DNA from: Nautilus pompilius
Taxonomy: Eukaryota > Mollusca > Cephalopoda > Nautilida > Nautilidae
Length of the DNA: 64,000 nucleotides
NCBI GenBank assembly: GCA_018389105.1
Contig: JACATO010001039.1
Location: 135,001-199,000 of the forward strand
Direction: 5' to 3'
In this document: piece after piece, positions 12,634-24,602 of the stretch
How positions within the stretch are numbered: position 1 is the stretch's first letter
Layout of the letters: each line of letters starts with the position of its first letter
Made by a program: the position numbers and the translations under genes
Notes under the pieces: generated by a model
Told to the model about the DNA's origin: nothing
The model's database searches: none
What the model saw: only the letters and a program-made list of their open reading frames with translations

Positions 12634-15179
12634 GGGGGTGGTCCCAAGACGTTTATTACAGCAGACAAAGAGAAAAAGCAGTCGTCCACACCCCAGAAGT
12701 ACGGCGACGCAGAAGCCTGGGAAATCCACGGACAGGTGAAGAACACTAAATGACAGTACTTTAGATTTTCGCTTTCAAACTCTTTTTAAAAAAACAAACA
12801 AACGGATTTTATAAACCTAAAGACCGAGCCATAATCAGACCGACGTTTATCGATTGTTGTGTCATTCGTTTTGTGTTTGCTGTTAATTCATATTAAAAAC
12901 TGTTTAGAAAACCTTTCTCTTTGATTCGCCAAATGAGCTGCCAAGCTCTGTGACTTTACTCGCAGCATGGAAGCTGATTGTGAACGTATAAAAATAACGA
13001 CGCGAGGCTACTGATGTTACAGGCAATAACCCCTTTAACAGCTCCTTTTTAAACTCAGTTATGATAAAGTAACATAATACTTAGATCCACTAAAGTGAGA
13101 CAGCATATGTCCATATTATCCCGATGGTCGGTATTAGACCCGAGATTCCGCTCCGTGTTCAAACCGTTTTTCTCCGGTAATTAAGCAAGCTGCAGGTGCT
13201 TGTCTATCTGTAAAGCTAAGGAAATCCACGTGATCGAACTGTGTCGCTTTCGATCGCTATTAACGCAAGGTACGTCGCTACTATTACCCGCACGTGCCAG
13301 AAAGACCAAGAAGTGGTCATTTTTACCCGACGCCGGATCTTTAGGACTTCATGTTTTACATGGAGCCATCCGCGGCGCGGCCAAAATACTTCCCCCTTTA
13401 ACATGTTTGGAGAAGAGTCAGGCCAAACTTTATTCTCCTTCTCTTATCGTGCTTCGGTCTTTGACTTTGCTTTCGTGCCCACTCCGCTAACGTGTCTTAT
13501 AAGCGCCATCTCGGCGCTTAGCTCCCTTCCTTCATTCTTGTCAATAAATATTCAATCCTTTGTTAAACTTGCCAGATTATTACGGGTTTCTCCCGTCGAT
13601 AACCGCACCGACCGGGACGGGCAGGGATTAACCGGGGCCCCACGTGAGCCCGAGCGGTTCCAGAGAATGGGATGTGTAAGTATCAGGCCGGTAATTCTTT
13701 AATTTTCCACGCGCGCCCTCTGCAAACTGCGAGATCTCCCCAATAATTGGCATTGTTTCCCCCAGGAACCAGTTTCTCGTCGCGGTAAGAACAGGGGATA
13801 GGGGAGGTATCGGACGCGCGGAGAAATGCGATGGGAGACGTCGTGTTACCCTGCTTGCCCTGGGAAAACAACGCGATGGTCGCCCGCCGACTTCCGACCG
13901 TCCGCCCGTACATCCGCTTGTCGACAAAATGAATAACGGCAGGCCCCTCTTGTTTTGGCAGTTTAATCATGCAAAGGTTGCCTGCCTACCGGTTTTCTGA
14001 ATGACGATATAGTGTATATATAAGCCCAAAAGAAATGCTATAAAAAAGCAACTACCGCCACCTGAGTAATTGTCACGTGACTCCAGACCTGAAGCGCCAT
14101 TAATTTCGAAGGAATCTTAGTAAATCACAACTCCAGACAGTTCTCCAACGTTATGGCCGCGACGGTGTAACTCTCTAAACATAAAAGAACAGAAAAAAGG
14201 TCGTGTGTTTGTCATCGCGCTTGGGATCAGCGCCGCATGGCGTCTCACATTTGTACAAAGTTGTTGACCAATCGAAATTTCTGAAAGTGCTGACGTTCGG
14301 TTCGCCACTTTCACTTCGAATATGGGTTCATCTTCGACTTGGATGAGTATGAGTACTGTTGATGACTTCCCCGCATTCGACAACTTGCCATCAGTGCTTT
14401 CCGGGGCGAAAGGAAACGATAAATCGTAGTGGCGAGAGGGCATTGGAAATGTGGAGTTTGGCTTTAAATGTCCCTTTATGGATTTTATTTCGCAGTCGGA
14501 TGTTGCATAAGGCCCTTCAGATACAAAAACGCTTCTAACAGATTATTTCAATGTTTTATAGTTTTATAGGGCGTACAATCTGTAATAATTCCTCCTTTGA
14601 CGCTGTGCGTCTGGACTCCCGCCCAGCCGAGCTGTCAGAGGGCGCTCCGGCTGGATAGCGTGGGCGACCAATCAGTAGCGGAGGAGACGGCGCTAGACAA
14701 TGGCGGCACCCTTCCTAAACTTCAGAGATGCCATCCGGGGTGTTACGACCATTTAATGAGAGATGGCCTGGCCGCTGGGAATAAATACCCGCCTGGATGT
14801 TCCACCCGAGCGATCACGCGGAAAGTGACGCCTAGATGGGCGGTCGGCGCGCAAGGGAGGAGGATAGTGGGGTGGGAAGAGGAAGAAGGCGCCCTTGCTG
14901 GCTGGCAGTAACGGGTTATTTCACGGCGCTTTATTCTCGTTCTGTCTCTTTACTTATCTGCGCGGCCAGTCCTCAGCGCGTGCAATAATTTCTGACCCCC
15001 CTCCCACCCAGAGTCGGGGGCTCTCGCTTACCCGCTCCTGGCCCCGTTTGTTTTCTCCTTCGCGTGGCCAACAAGTAGCCCTCCTCCCTTGCCCTCGTCT
15101 TACTTAGCTGTCTGTCGGTTTCGTCCCGACCGCGGTTTTTTTTTCGCTTTTCGTTCTCACTTTCATCACGTCACGACGG
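12634..15179. other. Noncoding, GC-richer block
   Basis: GC rises in parts of 13200-13950 and 14590-15110, with frequent CpG. Overlapping open frames of 90-150 codons occur on both strands, as expected in GC-rich DNA, and none has a recognisable domain. ACAATGGCGGCACC at about 14698 resembles a YY1 site. Confidence 0.4.
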
Positions 15180-15270
15180 ATGCTGAGGCGCATCTTCATC
15201 CTTCGCCTCTTATCGGCGTTACCGCAGCCGCCGTCCATCCATCCACCGGCAAGAGCATGTGGAGAACCAG
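15180..15270 (+). CDS. Possible first coding exon, very tentative
   Basis: An ATG at 15180 opens a frame starting MLRRIFILRLLSALPQ, which has the basic then hydrophobic character of a signal or transit peptide. The frame runs to AACCAG/GTGAGG, a consensus-like 5' splice site with GT at 15271. The exon would be 91 nt and end in phase 1. Upstream is a pyrimidine-rich segment (15136-15170). No downstream exon was found and the product is unknown. Chance is the leading alternative. Confidence 0.12.
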
Positions 15271-15467
15271 GTGAGGGCGGAGACTACAGAGAAGGGTTCT
15301 GGCCAGTCACCTCGACTGCCTCAGACTCGTTCTTACTTGGCGCCTTCTCCTTCTGTCTGTAACATTTATTTCTCATACCGATCGCCAGGTGTCATTGTAC
15401 TTTTACCCGTGTACCCCCCTCCTCCTCCGTTTCCCCTCTCTCTCTTCGCTGTTCCCTTAAATCAGAT

Positions 15468-15482
15468 TAGCCCCCTAGCAAC
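15468..15482 (-). promoter_or_regulatory. CTCF-core-like motif
   Basis: Read on the minus strand this is GTTGCTAGGGGGCTA, sharing CTAGGGGGC with the motif at 7043. Single site, weak evidence. Confidence 0.22.
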
Positions 15483-15518
15483 CACGTGCAAGTAATTAGA
15501 AAGCTGAAAGAAAGGTCT

Positions 15519-15559
15519 AACGGCCAGCAAATATCCCATCGCCACCTTTGCTGGCCGTT
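15519..15559. other. Perfect 13-bp inverted repeat (hairpin)
   Basis: AACGGCCAGCAAA (15519-15531) is followed after a 15-nt spacer by its exact reverse complement TTTGCTGGCCGTT (15547-15559). A skipped TCT allows a further TCT/AGA pairing. It is too short for a normal animal pre-miRNA stem. It could be a recombination remnant, a MITE end or a factor site. Confidence 0.7.
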
Positions 15560-15599
15560 TCTAGAGCAAATCCCCCCTTAATCTTAATAAACCACGACA

Positions 15600-18500
15600 A
15601 ATTGATATATATCCGTATTGTGTCCAGATGCAGACCAGTTTCCCCCGCTCCGCAAATTATATTTCTCCTTTTTGATGTCGACTCGAGTGTAAATCAAATT
15701 TTCAATGGAAATGACACATTTTACGCACGTGAGGGGTTTGCGGAGAGGCTGCGAATTCCCGGCGTCGGTGAGTGAGGGAGAGAAATCAGGGGAGGAAGAA
15801 GAGATGGCCACGAATTTTAGAATGGCGCTGTATCTGTTGCTCCTGCGCGGATCTCTTCAATCATTCCTGGGCAGCGAGAGAGGGCCGGGGGAGCCCTAAA
15901 AATACCCATTATCCGCTATTCGCGTTTGTTTACCCAGAGAGTATCGCGCGATGTCCGGTTAGGGGAGAGTCACGTTTCAAACATCGCCTTCCGGTTGCGA
16001 ACCATAAAGAAAGGAAAACAACAAAAAAAAACCTGTCAGCTTCAACGAGAACAGCGCAGTGGTCGCTCTCGAAGCCGGAGACAAACGGGTCCTTGGTTGT
16101 CTAACTCTGTCCCCTCCTCCCGCCGGAGGAGGGTGGGGGTTGGGCAGTGTTGGTGTTTTTAAAAAAGAAGAAAAAAATAGATAAGAAAACACCGGCGAGG
16201 ACCCAAGTTAATGGAAGAGTATTTAAAAAAGGGAACTCTGATGTGGCCCGCCGAGACTGCGCCGACTTATAAAGGGACCACTTGAGGCTGGTGCTGACAA
16301 CTCGGTATGGGTGCTCAATAAGGCTTACACACAATTACGGCTAACCCGAGGATAAAATCAGTTAATCCGTGCATACTGCGCACCAGCGTCGAACTTCTGA
16401 CCGGTCCTCGATTTTCGTGGGTCACTCGAGAGACCGGCCTGACATTCGACAGAACCTCGCCTGGGGCAGCGATGATGACCGGTTTTCCCATTCGAATCAG
16501 GCAGTTTCCCGATTAAACGATGCGCGGACCGAGCGATCTTAAGGGGAAATCGCTGCAGAATAGCTACGAGCGAGTCAGTCAATAAGAGAATTCGCCGGAC
16601 AGTTAAACCGTTACCGGGTGGAGCAGGTTCGACTCTTGGCCACGCACCTGTCGGACAACCGACGGCGAGGGTACAACTGCACAGCACATCCAAAGAAGGG
16701 GTTCCCGTCCGCGGGCCCCTTATAGCCGGACACTGCGCTTAGCCGCGTAAGCGAGAAGATAGAGTTAGTTGCTCGCCAGGGGCCTATTTGTCGGAACCAC
16801 TTTTTCATTTAGGGGACCGTTTCTTGCAACTTCACTGGCCGCAGGAATATATTCGTCTCTCTCCACGAACTTGAGGATTGTCGCTTTTTTAAATGCTAAA
16901 GATGGATGGCGTTTGGATTCGTGTAGAGTTCGACTGGTCTATTCTTAAACCGGTTCGGCATATAGTGAAGGCGAACCGGAAGTCCGCTCCTCTCCCTTCT
17001 CGTATGGTCTGCGGAGATGAGTTTGATGGCAGCGGTTTGGAACTGTCACTCGGGGAATGCCGCCGTGTATTTTTCGTGTTTTAAATGCTTCGTGGCCTTT
17101 TCTTTGAGAGTCGCCAAGCGGTGGAGAGGGTTTCAGTCACGAAGAGAACAAACCTGTGTGATTTCCGGTGTGAAATGGAGAGAAGCCCCGACTGACTACA
17201 ATTCCGGGTTCCACCCTTTAGTTGAAGAGTTAACCACCGGTCAGCTGATTCCTGTTTGTTTTTGTTATTATCTGATACATCTATTTACATGGGTTTTTGA
17301 CTCTGAAGAAGATTCGTTATTTGAAGCAGCACTGATACAATAAGCCCGTCCCCGCTATCAACGGAAGATATTTCTTGACCTAACGAATGTGGCTCCATCT
17401 GCTGCGATATTTTTGATCTCGATATAGGGAAGACTGCAAAACAGTTTCAAGTTTAACTTAAGGATTAGATTAAAAGATATGATTTCTTTTAATCGGTTTA
17501 AAGGCTTATATCCAAGGAAATTATAGATCAGTTTTTTTGTTTGCCTTAATTGAAAATCTTAAATCCTGCCTAATTATTTTATTGAATTTTTCTGTATTTG
17601 TGCAGTTGCTTATTCTCTTATTGTCATATTAATTATGAACATAAAAAAATACGTGAGGTTTAAAGAAGAGATTATAAACTGAAAACCACCAGGATTCTTC
17701 CCTTGTCTCGAGATAGAGAATAAATAAAAGACAATAGAAGACATTGTTTCGTATTAATACAATAGCAGGTGTGTGTGCTTGTTTTATTTCGTTATCTGAC
17801 GACGACCTTCGTGGCATCAACGTTTAAAAAAAAACCTTGTAAAATTATTTGAAAACGTGTTATTATTATTGGGGGGTATGGTATAAATTGATTGATATTC
17901 TGCACATAAGTGCTAGCTGATTAAGTTGCCCGAAAGAGATCTGATCGATTTTATGCTCGCCCTCTTGTCGCAGAACACCAAGGAATTGTCACAGCAGCAG
18001 TTGGCATCCAGAAAGTAGTCGGTTCTGCGTGGGAATTTGGCTGCGCTCTTTTTGTCGCTCGTATAAAAGGAATAAAGAAAAGGAATAAAAGGGGGGAATA
18101 AAGAAAAGGAATAAAGCAGGTTGCTGTCTTTTTCCTTCCATTGCTTTGCCGTGGGTAGTACGGTCCGGTGAATGATAGCTTTATTCCATCGGCTTATGGC
18201 ATATTTATACGTCAGGGAATAAAAAAAGAAAACGGTCAAGTTTTTCTGCTGAAGATGGGTCAGGTAGCAGCCATAGAATAGACGTTGAGATTCCGCCCAC
18301 CACCCAAAGGATTTCGATTTGTTTGCTTGTGAAACATTCTCATAAAACTATTGTAGCGTTGTTTCTTGTCTAGTGGCCTCGTCAACGCGAGAAAAAAACC
18401 TAACTCTTTTAAATGCACGTGCAATCGAGAGATAAAGAAAAATTGCTTCGCAGGTTGAAGTAGGTAGTAAAGCGGAAGTTAATCCCGGGATGTCGGTATT

Positions 18501-19936
18501 GCAGAGAAACACAGACAAAAAAGGGCAAGGGCTAAAAAGGAGGAGAGGTATGCATCTAGAAGTAGTAGGGAGCTACACGGACACAAGAAGAGACAGGCGC
18601 CTATACTGCTCTTAGCCAGGCCTCGGCGATTTTGGTTCTTAACCCTTTCTCGCCCGAGAACTCGGCTGTAAAAGAAACCCCGGTTCATCTCAGTAGACCG
18701 CACTTCTATGTAGCTCTTCTCCAATTTTTTTTTTTTTTTTCCTTCTCAGTTTCCTGATTTTTGCGATGAACTTAATTTCCGGCAATAATTCTTATTAAGC
18801 GGAGGGCGAGAATGGGTGAGGATCCAGATTCCATTCCCGTTGGGGAGCGACTGGATTTGGAGAATCTTCCCAGCATAGTTTCTTCTTCGCTCTTTTGAAC
18901 CAGTCGGTCGGCGTGACCTTCCCACAGCCGAGCAGACGCCGTCTAGCGGGAGTTACCATTTCTCGCTAAAGACGGAAGTAACGCACTCCATACGGGCGGG
19001 AATGCCAACGCATCTTAGCTGTAACCATGGCACTGCACAAGCTCGTGAAGTATGTCTTGATGATGATCGCGAAAGGTGGTAGGGGGAGGGAGCGCCATCA
19101 GCTCGCTGCTGTACCTCGCACCATTCACCTGGGATTCACCGATCCGATCTGATAGATGCCGAAGTCTAAAACATTTGTTGAATGGTGTGATACAGATAAA
19201 TATGGTGGGAAACTTGAGGCCAAGATGGAGCGGGGCGATCAGCTGATGTATTTCGTTCAGAACGACCCTGATCTGTTTGACAGGAGGCGGGGTAGGTAAT
19301 GAGCGAGTTCTGGTTCGGGCTTTCGTAAAAACTGTATTTCGTGGGTGGAGTATCACAGTGATGAATAAGAGTGGGAGTAAACGGCGGTCTAATCTGGTCT
19401 TCGGGTGAGGAATAATAAAACCAGGTCATTCGGTCGATCAGACAGGTGGCGGTCCGCCGTCTGTAAAGGGTGTGGACCCATTTCGGTTGTTCTTATTTCA
19501 GCTACCACCACCGTATTCCTCTGGTGGAACTGTCTAGAAAAGGGGAACGGAGTGGCATCGAAACCCCGAGTACTTTATATATATATATATAAAATCAGCC
19601 AGGTCTTTGCTTCAAGTTTGATACCTAAAATAAAAGCAAACGTATTAATGTGGAATTTGTAATAAATAACTGGGCTGTTCTCTCTTTTTTAAATAACAGG
19701 TCATTAGTGGGAGTAACGAGAACATTCTTCGTTCGTTGGAGTATAAATAGAAACATGAAAAACAGGAGGAGGAGGAGAGGGGCACGAGCTTTGTTTGCTG
19801 TCAGCTGGTAGTGGGCTGATTCTTGTGTTCTTGTGGCTCCTAGTGGGGGCGGACGGGCGGAAGTGAATAGGAGAAAAGGAAAGAAATTTCGGAGCATGGA
19901 AGAAAGGAAAAGAAGAACAATCACAGAATCAAAGCC

Positions 19937-19940
<4 letters not shown>
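15600..19940. other. Noncoding stretch, no gene recognised
   Basis: A strong donor-like TCG/GTGAGT lies at 15768 without a supported exon. GGTTCGACTC at 16628 matches a Pol III B box but has no clear A box. A small duplication of GGAATAAAGAAAAGGAATAA occurs at 18069 and 18096. A poly-T run lies at 18725 and an (AT)n run near 19577. No conserved protein was seen in open frames up to about 110 codons. Confidence 0.45.
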
Positions 19941-19946
<6 letters not shown>

Positions 19947-19967
<21 letters not shown>

Positions 19968-20200
19968 CATGACGTCAGTACAGAGAGAGATATATGGCAT
20001 CAGTACAGAGAGATATGACGTCGGTACAAAGAGATATATGACGTCAGTACAGAGAGAGATATATGGCATCAGTACAGAGAGATATGTGACGTCAGTACAG
20101 AGAGATATGACGTCGGTACAGAGAGAGATATATGGCATCAGTACAAAGAGATATGTGACGTCAGTACAGAGAGATATGACGTAAGTACAGAGAGAGGTGG
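19947..20200 (+). repeat. CRE-bearing minisatellite, locus 2, 69-bp higher-order unit
   Basis: After a short GA run, units headed by TGACGTCA or its variants TGGCATCA, TGACGTCG and TGACGTAA start at 19970, 19995, 20016, 20039, 20064, 20087, 20108, 20133, 20156 and 20177. Every third unit is exactly 69 bp apart (19970, 20039, 20108, 20177). Within a block the pattern is a TGACGT unit, a TGGCATCA unit, then another TGACGT unit. Because 69 is divisible by three, one frame stays open with a 23-residue repeat containing MTSVQREIYGIS. This is a repeat by-product unless transcription is shown. Confidence 0.92.
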
Positions 20201-20510
20201 AGAGAGAGGGGGTACGGACAGAGGGACGAGGGAAAGACATTCTGAATAAGAAAAGAATTTATTGGTGCAGAAACTTTCAGCTCCTTGTTTGTTTGTTTTA
20301 TACCCATGCGCACAATCTACATAGCCGAACGTTTAATTTCAGATTCTTGTTTGGTGACTGGCCACAACAACGAGCGACTTTATCCAATGCCGTAGATGAC
20401 CATTTCTTACCAACGCTAATAATAATTTTTGAGTGGAGATCAGTTCTTGCCTGAGCCGACACCGAACCGGACTTTGTGCTGTTGTTTCTCATTTGATTTT
20501 TTGAAACAAT

Positions 20511-20627
<117 letters not shown>

Positions 20628-20807
20628 TAAATTTAGATAATTCTGTGCAAGAACAAAAAAATATTGTAAATGTAAAAACATCACAGCGCTTACAAATTGG
20701 ATGGTAGGAAATTCTTTAAAAATCCAAGCAAATTCTATGTAATTCTATATTCATTTACGAACCATCTATTGCTGACATTCCAGAAATTTACTTTTTTAAA
20801 AGTATTT

Positions 20808-20860
20808 CTACTACTACTACTACTAACAATGACAACAACAACAATAATAATAGTAGTAGT
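20808..20860. repeat. (CTA)n ... (TAG)n short triplet repeats
   Basis: CTA repeats at 20808-20825 and TAGTAGTAGT at 20851-20860 are mutually complementary across an ACA/ATA triplet spacer. They can also pair with the GTA run at 20571-20627. Confidence 0.8.
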
Positions 20861-20869
20861 TAGAGTAAT

Positions 20870-23060
20870 TATGTATTTAACTTGTTTCTTTGTTAAAACT
20901 GTCTTAACTCGAATTGGAATCCTGCAATGTTTGGGGAAGAAGTTTGGTGACAAGTTTGCACGGAACCAGGATTCCAGGACTGATTGATATCTGATCCGAA
21001 GTTAACCCTCCAGTTTTAGCCTGAGTCGCTTAAGTTTCTCCCTATAAGTCTGCCTAATTACCGCGCGAGTTGTCGGTCAACTCCGCTTTCTTCTGCAGAT
21101 AATTAGAGCAAAAGAAGAAGGGGAGGGGCTTCAGGGATGTTCTAAACTTTTTGTCCAATCGAAATTCCGTTGTTGGGTTTGTTTTCTTTAATTGGTTAGT
21201 TGACGCTATATAAATAACGAGGAAGAAAGAGGCTGATCGAGTGAGATCCGTCGTCCGTTTCTCGGACGGTCGCCCCGTGCGAACACTCCGATAACAAAAC
21301 ATCACGAGCCATCAATGCTAAAGACAAGAGACTGGAAATGTAATGATGGCTTCGGGCAATCAATACCTACCGCCCTCTCTTGGGAGCTGAGGGTAATCAC
21401 GGGCAGAGAAACTCATTGCCGAGTGCGTGATTCTTTGGCACCGTCCATCATGGAAGTCGCATCAGTAGCTAATCTTCTACACGGGCGCACAAATTATAGA
21501 CGACAAGTAGAAGATGTTTGCTGACTGACCGAATGGCTTCCTTTCATATTAAACATGGCAGCTTAATGTCTTGTTTGTTAACTCGGGTTACCAACTAGAA
21601 ACAGAGGGTGAGCGGAGGTGAGACTCGTTAAGAAATAATGACAGACAGTCACGTCTCACTGAATGATTCCCCTTTGGTTCAGCCTCGATACTCGAGTTAC
21701 AGGGTCTAAAGTGCGCGCCGCACTCTCTCATTGGACGGCTTGGCTTTGGAGAGTCGGCCGCTTTTCTAAGCGGAAATTTCATTGGATGATATTCTTACGC
21801 GAATACTTCTTGGGAAAGTTCCCGTAAAGTCTCACAAACACATACCCGCTAGAGCTGGTCCGATCAGATAAAATAACCGAACATTTGCTACCAACTGATT
21901 TTTAATTGGGTCTAAAAATATATGGACTTACAAATAAATGGTGTTGAAGCCGACTAAATAAATACATAAATAAGTAATAAAACAAACTGATATATCACCA
22001 ATGTTCCATAAATGAAGTACTGGATATAACATTTTAGCGAATTAAATTTAAAGCCTCTATTAAATGAAAAAGTAAAGACTTTCGTGGCGTCTGTTGCGAT
22101 TTGCAGTAAACAACATCGTACAAAGACTTTACCAGGCTGATAGAAACGTTAGCTACCGGATAAAGGTCGTTTATTTGTAAAGCCAATAACTGAGACGTGT
22201 ATAAAGCATGGACCCGTTGAATTTAGTATACTTTTTGTCAATTGACAACATAACGGATGCTCGTCAAGGGGCTATAAAATATCACACGATTAACTAACAC
22301 TTTATTAAAGTTTCCGGTCTTGAATCTTTTTGGCAAGCTGGCATAGATACATTCACGTGGCCAAATCATTCGCAAATCAATGAAACCAGTAACTGCTTGT
22401 TCCTATTTGAAATCGCTTTGAGTTATTTCAAATTATCAGAGTAAGAGAAAATTAGATGCGACACGTTTTGCTGTCCGCACCACCGTCTGAAACAGAGATG
22501 TTCGTTCAAGTCAGTTACCCTACATTCTACTGGCTAAAAAAACCAAACAAAAAAAAGGCTTTATTGGAAAGTGTTTGAAACTTTAGCTTGTAAGTGTATT
22601 CTTTTTATCTTAGTTTTTCCGCCATAAACTTTTCTTTTTTTGTATTGTGTCTCTTTATATTGCTTATCGAATACCACTAAAACATCGATGGTACGTTGGC
22701 TTAGCTGTCAGTTATCGGTTAAACATACAAGTCGATACAGGGGGCAGCGCCGATGATACAGTGATGACTATGCAATCATTATCAAATTTGCAGTCACCAT
22801 TAATCGTTCGAGTTCTGTCGCAAAATCAGACAGCTTCAGAACCGACTTACCGAGATTCACAGGCTAAAGTTAGCGGGCACGTAGCCAAACAGTATAGTAC
22901 ATTAGGGCGTGGTTTTTAAATTGTGAATAGAAAGTTTAGAGCCGGAGTCTTACTGGCAGACAGGGAGATGTAATGGTAAATCAGGATAACTCAGGGTCCC
23001 CAACAAAAGCAGTCTGGAAAACAAATCGCTAAGATGCACTTACGATGAGAATGTGTGGCT
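20870..23060. other. Noncoding, AT-rich stretch
   Basis: No protein-like frame longer than about 90 codons. A perfect 14-bp palindrome TTGTCAATTGACAA is at 22235-22248. ATACAGGGGGCAGCG at 22735-22749 carries a CTCF-like GGGGGCAG core. Confidence 0.5.
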
Positions 23061-23072
23061 TCACGAGTAGTT

Positions 23073-23205
23073 GCCAGAGGGGGCGCTGTATCTGTTGGAA
23101 ACAGAAACTGAAATGATCTAATCAATGTCGCCAAAGGGGGGCGCTGTATCTGTTGGAAACAGAAACTGAAATGATCTAATCAATGTCACCAGAGGGGGCG
23201 CTGTA
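23073..23205 (+). repeat. Tandem 57-58 bp repeat with three CTCF-core-like motifs
   Basis: Two full units and the start of a third begin at 23073, 23130 and 23188. Their heads are GCCAGAGGGGGCGCTGTA, GCCAAAGGGGGGCGCTGTA and ACCAGAGGGGGCGCTGTA. After each of the first two heads, an almost identical body containing GTTGGAAACAGAAACTG and ATGATCTAATCAATGTC follows. AGGGGGCGC is the invariant part of the animal CTCF motif; the bases 5' of it match the consensus poorly. The repeats are seen directly; CTCF binding is inferred. Confidence 0.85.
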
Positions 23206-24602
23206 CGAACCGTCAGACTGAGACAAAACATGACACAGCATCGGCTCTCACACAATGGCCAAATGATAAACACGGGAATAGTTCAAACACACTGCTGAAA
23301 TGTTTAAATCCGCACATAAGTGGCTTTGAGAATGTTCTGCTGCGACAAAATGTTGAATGACATTCAGTTTTTACAAATCAGCCAAAACTACAGAGTTACC
23401 ATTAGAATTATTGCAGCGGAAACCGTTCGATTGTACGATTCTCAGTACAAACAAGTGGTTGGTGGCACAAGACGACTGACAGGACGGGAACTGCAAGCGT
23501 CAGAACATCAAAGTTATGAATGTACAAAAACAAGGAAATCGTTTTGACTATGGGACCAATGGCCTAGCAGCATTTGGACATGAACCTTGTCAACCACAAT
23601 ATGAATTAGAGAATGTGTGAAAGCGTTTGGATTACTCGAACCGTTCGCAAGTTCTGTTCCAGTTTGTGTAAGGGGATGTGCTAACTGTAATAAAGGAAGA
23701 AATGTTTTGTAAATGTAGATACACTGCTAGAAGCAGTCAGGGGATGGGAGAAAAAGCAGAACAATAAACATTGCAGGTATATATTTTTACGAAATGTTCA
23801 AAATATTAATTTTATAATAAATTCTAAATATTATTTTATTTATTTATAATATTATAAAATATATTTAGCTTGGTCTTGCCGCTGTCCTTGTATATCTAGC
23901 TATTGTGGTCATTTTTGCTACACGTATTTATTAATTTTCTCCCAGTAAATGTAAATGACTTCTCCCTGCTGTCATTCTGTCAACGTTGATAAAGGTTTCC
24001 GGTGGTAAAAAAACAAACAAAAGGTCTTTGCAATTGTCATTTCTAGTTTTAATTGGGGATTTTTCAATTGTTCATACTTTTTAAATGATTAATATGCGGT
24101 CTACAATCAAATTTCGTTCAGATGGACAGTAATTATGGAGAGACACGGCCCCTATTTCTGGAATATTGCACATTAGAAGAACCTAAGTTTTGACGCTTGG
24201 GCCGAACGCCCCCCAGATTACCACCAATTCGGTCGGACGGACTCTTCATTACTGTTAGACCATAATTAAATAAAGTTTCGGCGCGGATGACATTAGAAAG
24301 CCATATTATCTTTTAGGAACAAGACTGTAAATAAATGGAGGAGAGAAAAAGAAATTTGACCAGCGAAGATGTTACTTGTCAGCGACAGTGCGAGTCGGTT
24401 TGAAAGTGGAACTGAGAACTTGTTTCTCCCGTCCGTGCGTCTCGTTTGACCCTTGATGGCTTCCTGCCTTTTTGTACTAGGCCACGTCTCTGTTGATGTA
24501 GAGAAGAAGAAATAAAGCTTTCCTGATTTATTTGTTTGTTTTTTTGTCGGTTGATTAATACACAGTAACGTAGTTTGTTTCAGTTGAAAGGAGGGGGGAA
24601 AG
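23206..24602. other. Noncoding, AT-rich stretch
   Basis: Very AT-rich around 23790-23880. Only short frames occur. No repeat array or RNA gene was seen. Confidence 0.5.

Noticed and set aside
16555..16640. Possible tRNA with B box GGTTCGACTC at 16628
   Set aside because: No convincing A box and no acceptor or anticodon stem could be formed.
19969..20184. 23-residue periodic peptide MTSVQREIYGIS...
   Set aside because: The 69-bp DNA repeat keeps one frame open by arithmetic; no start context, splice sites or known domain.
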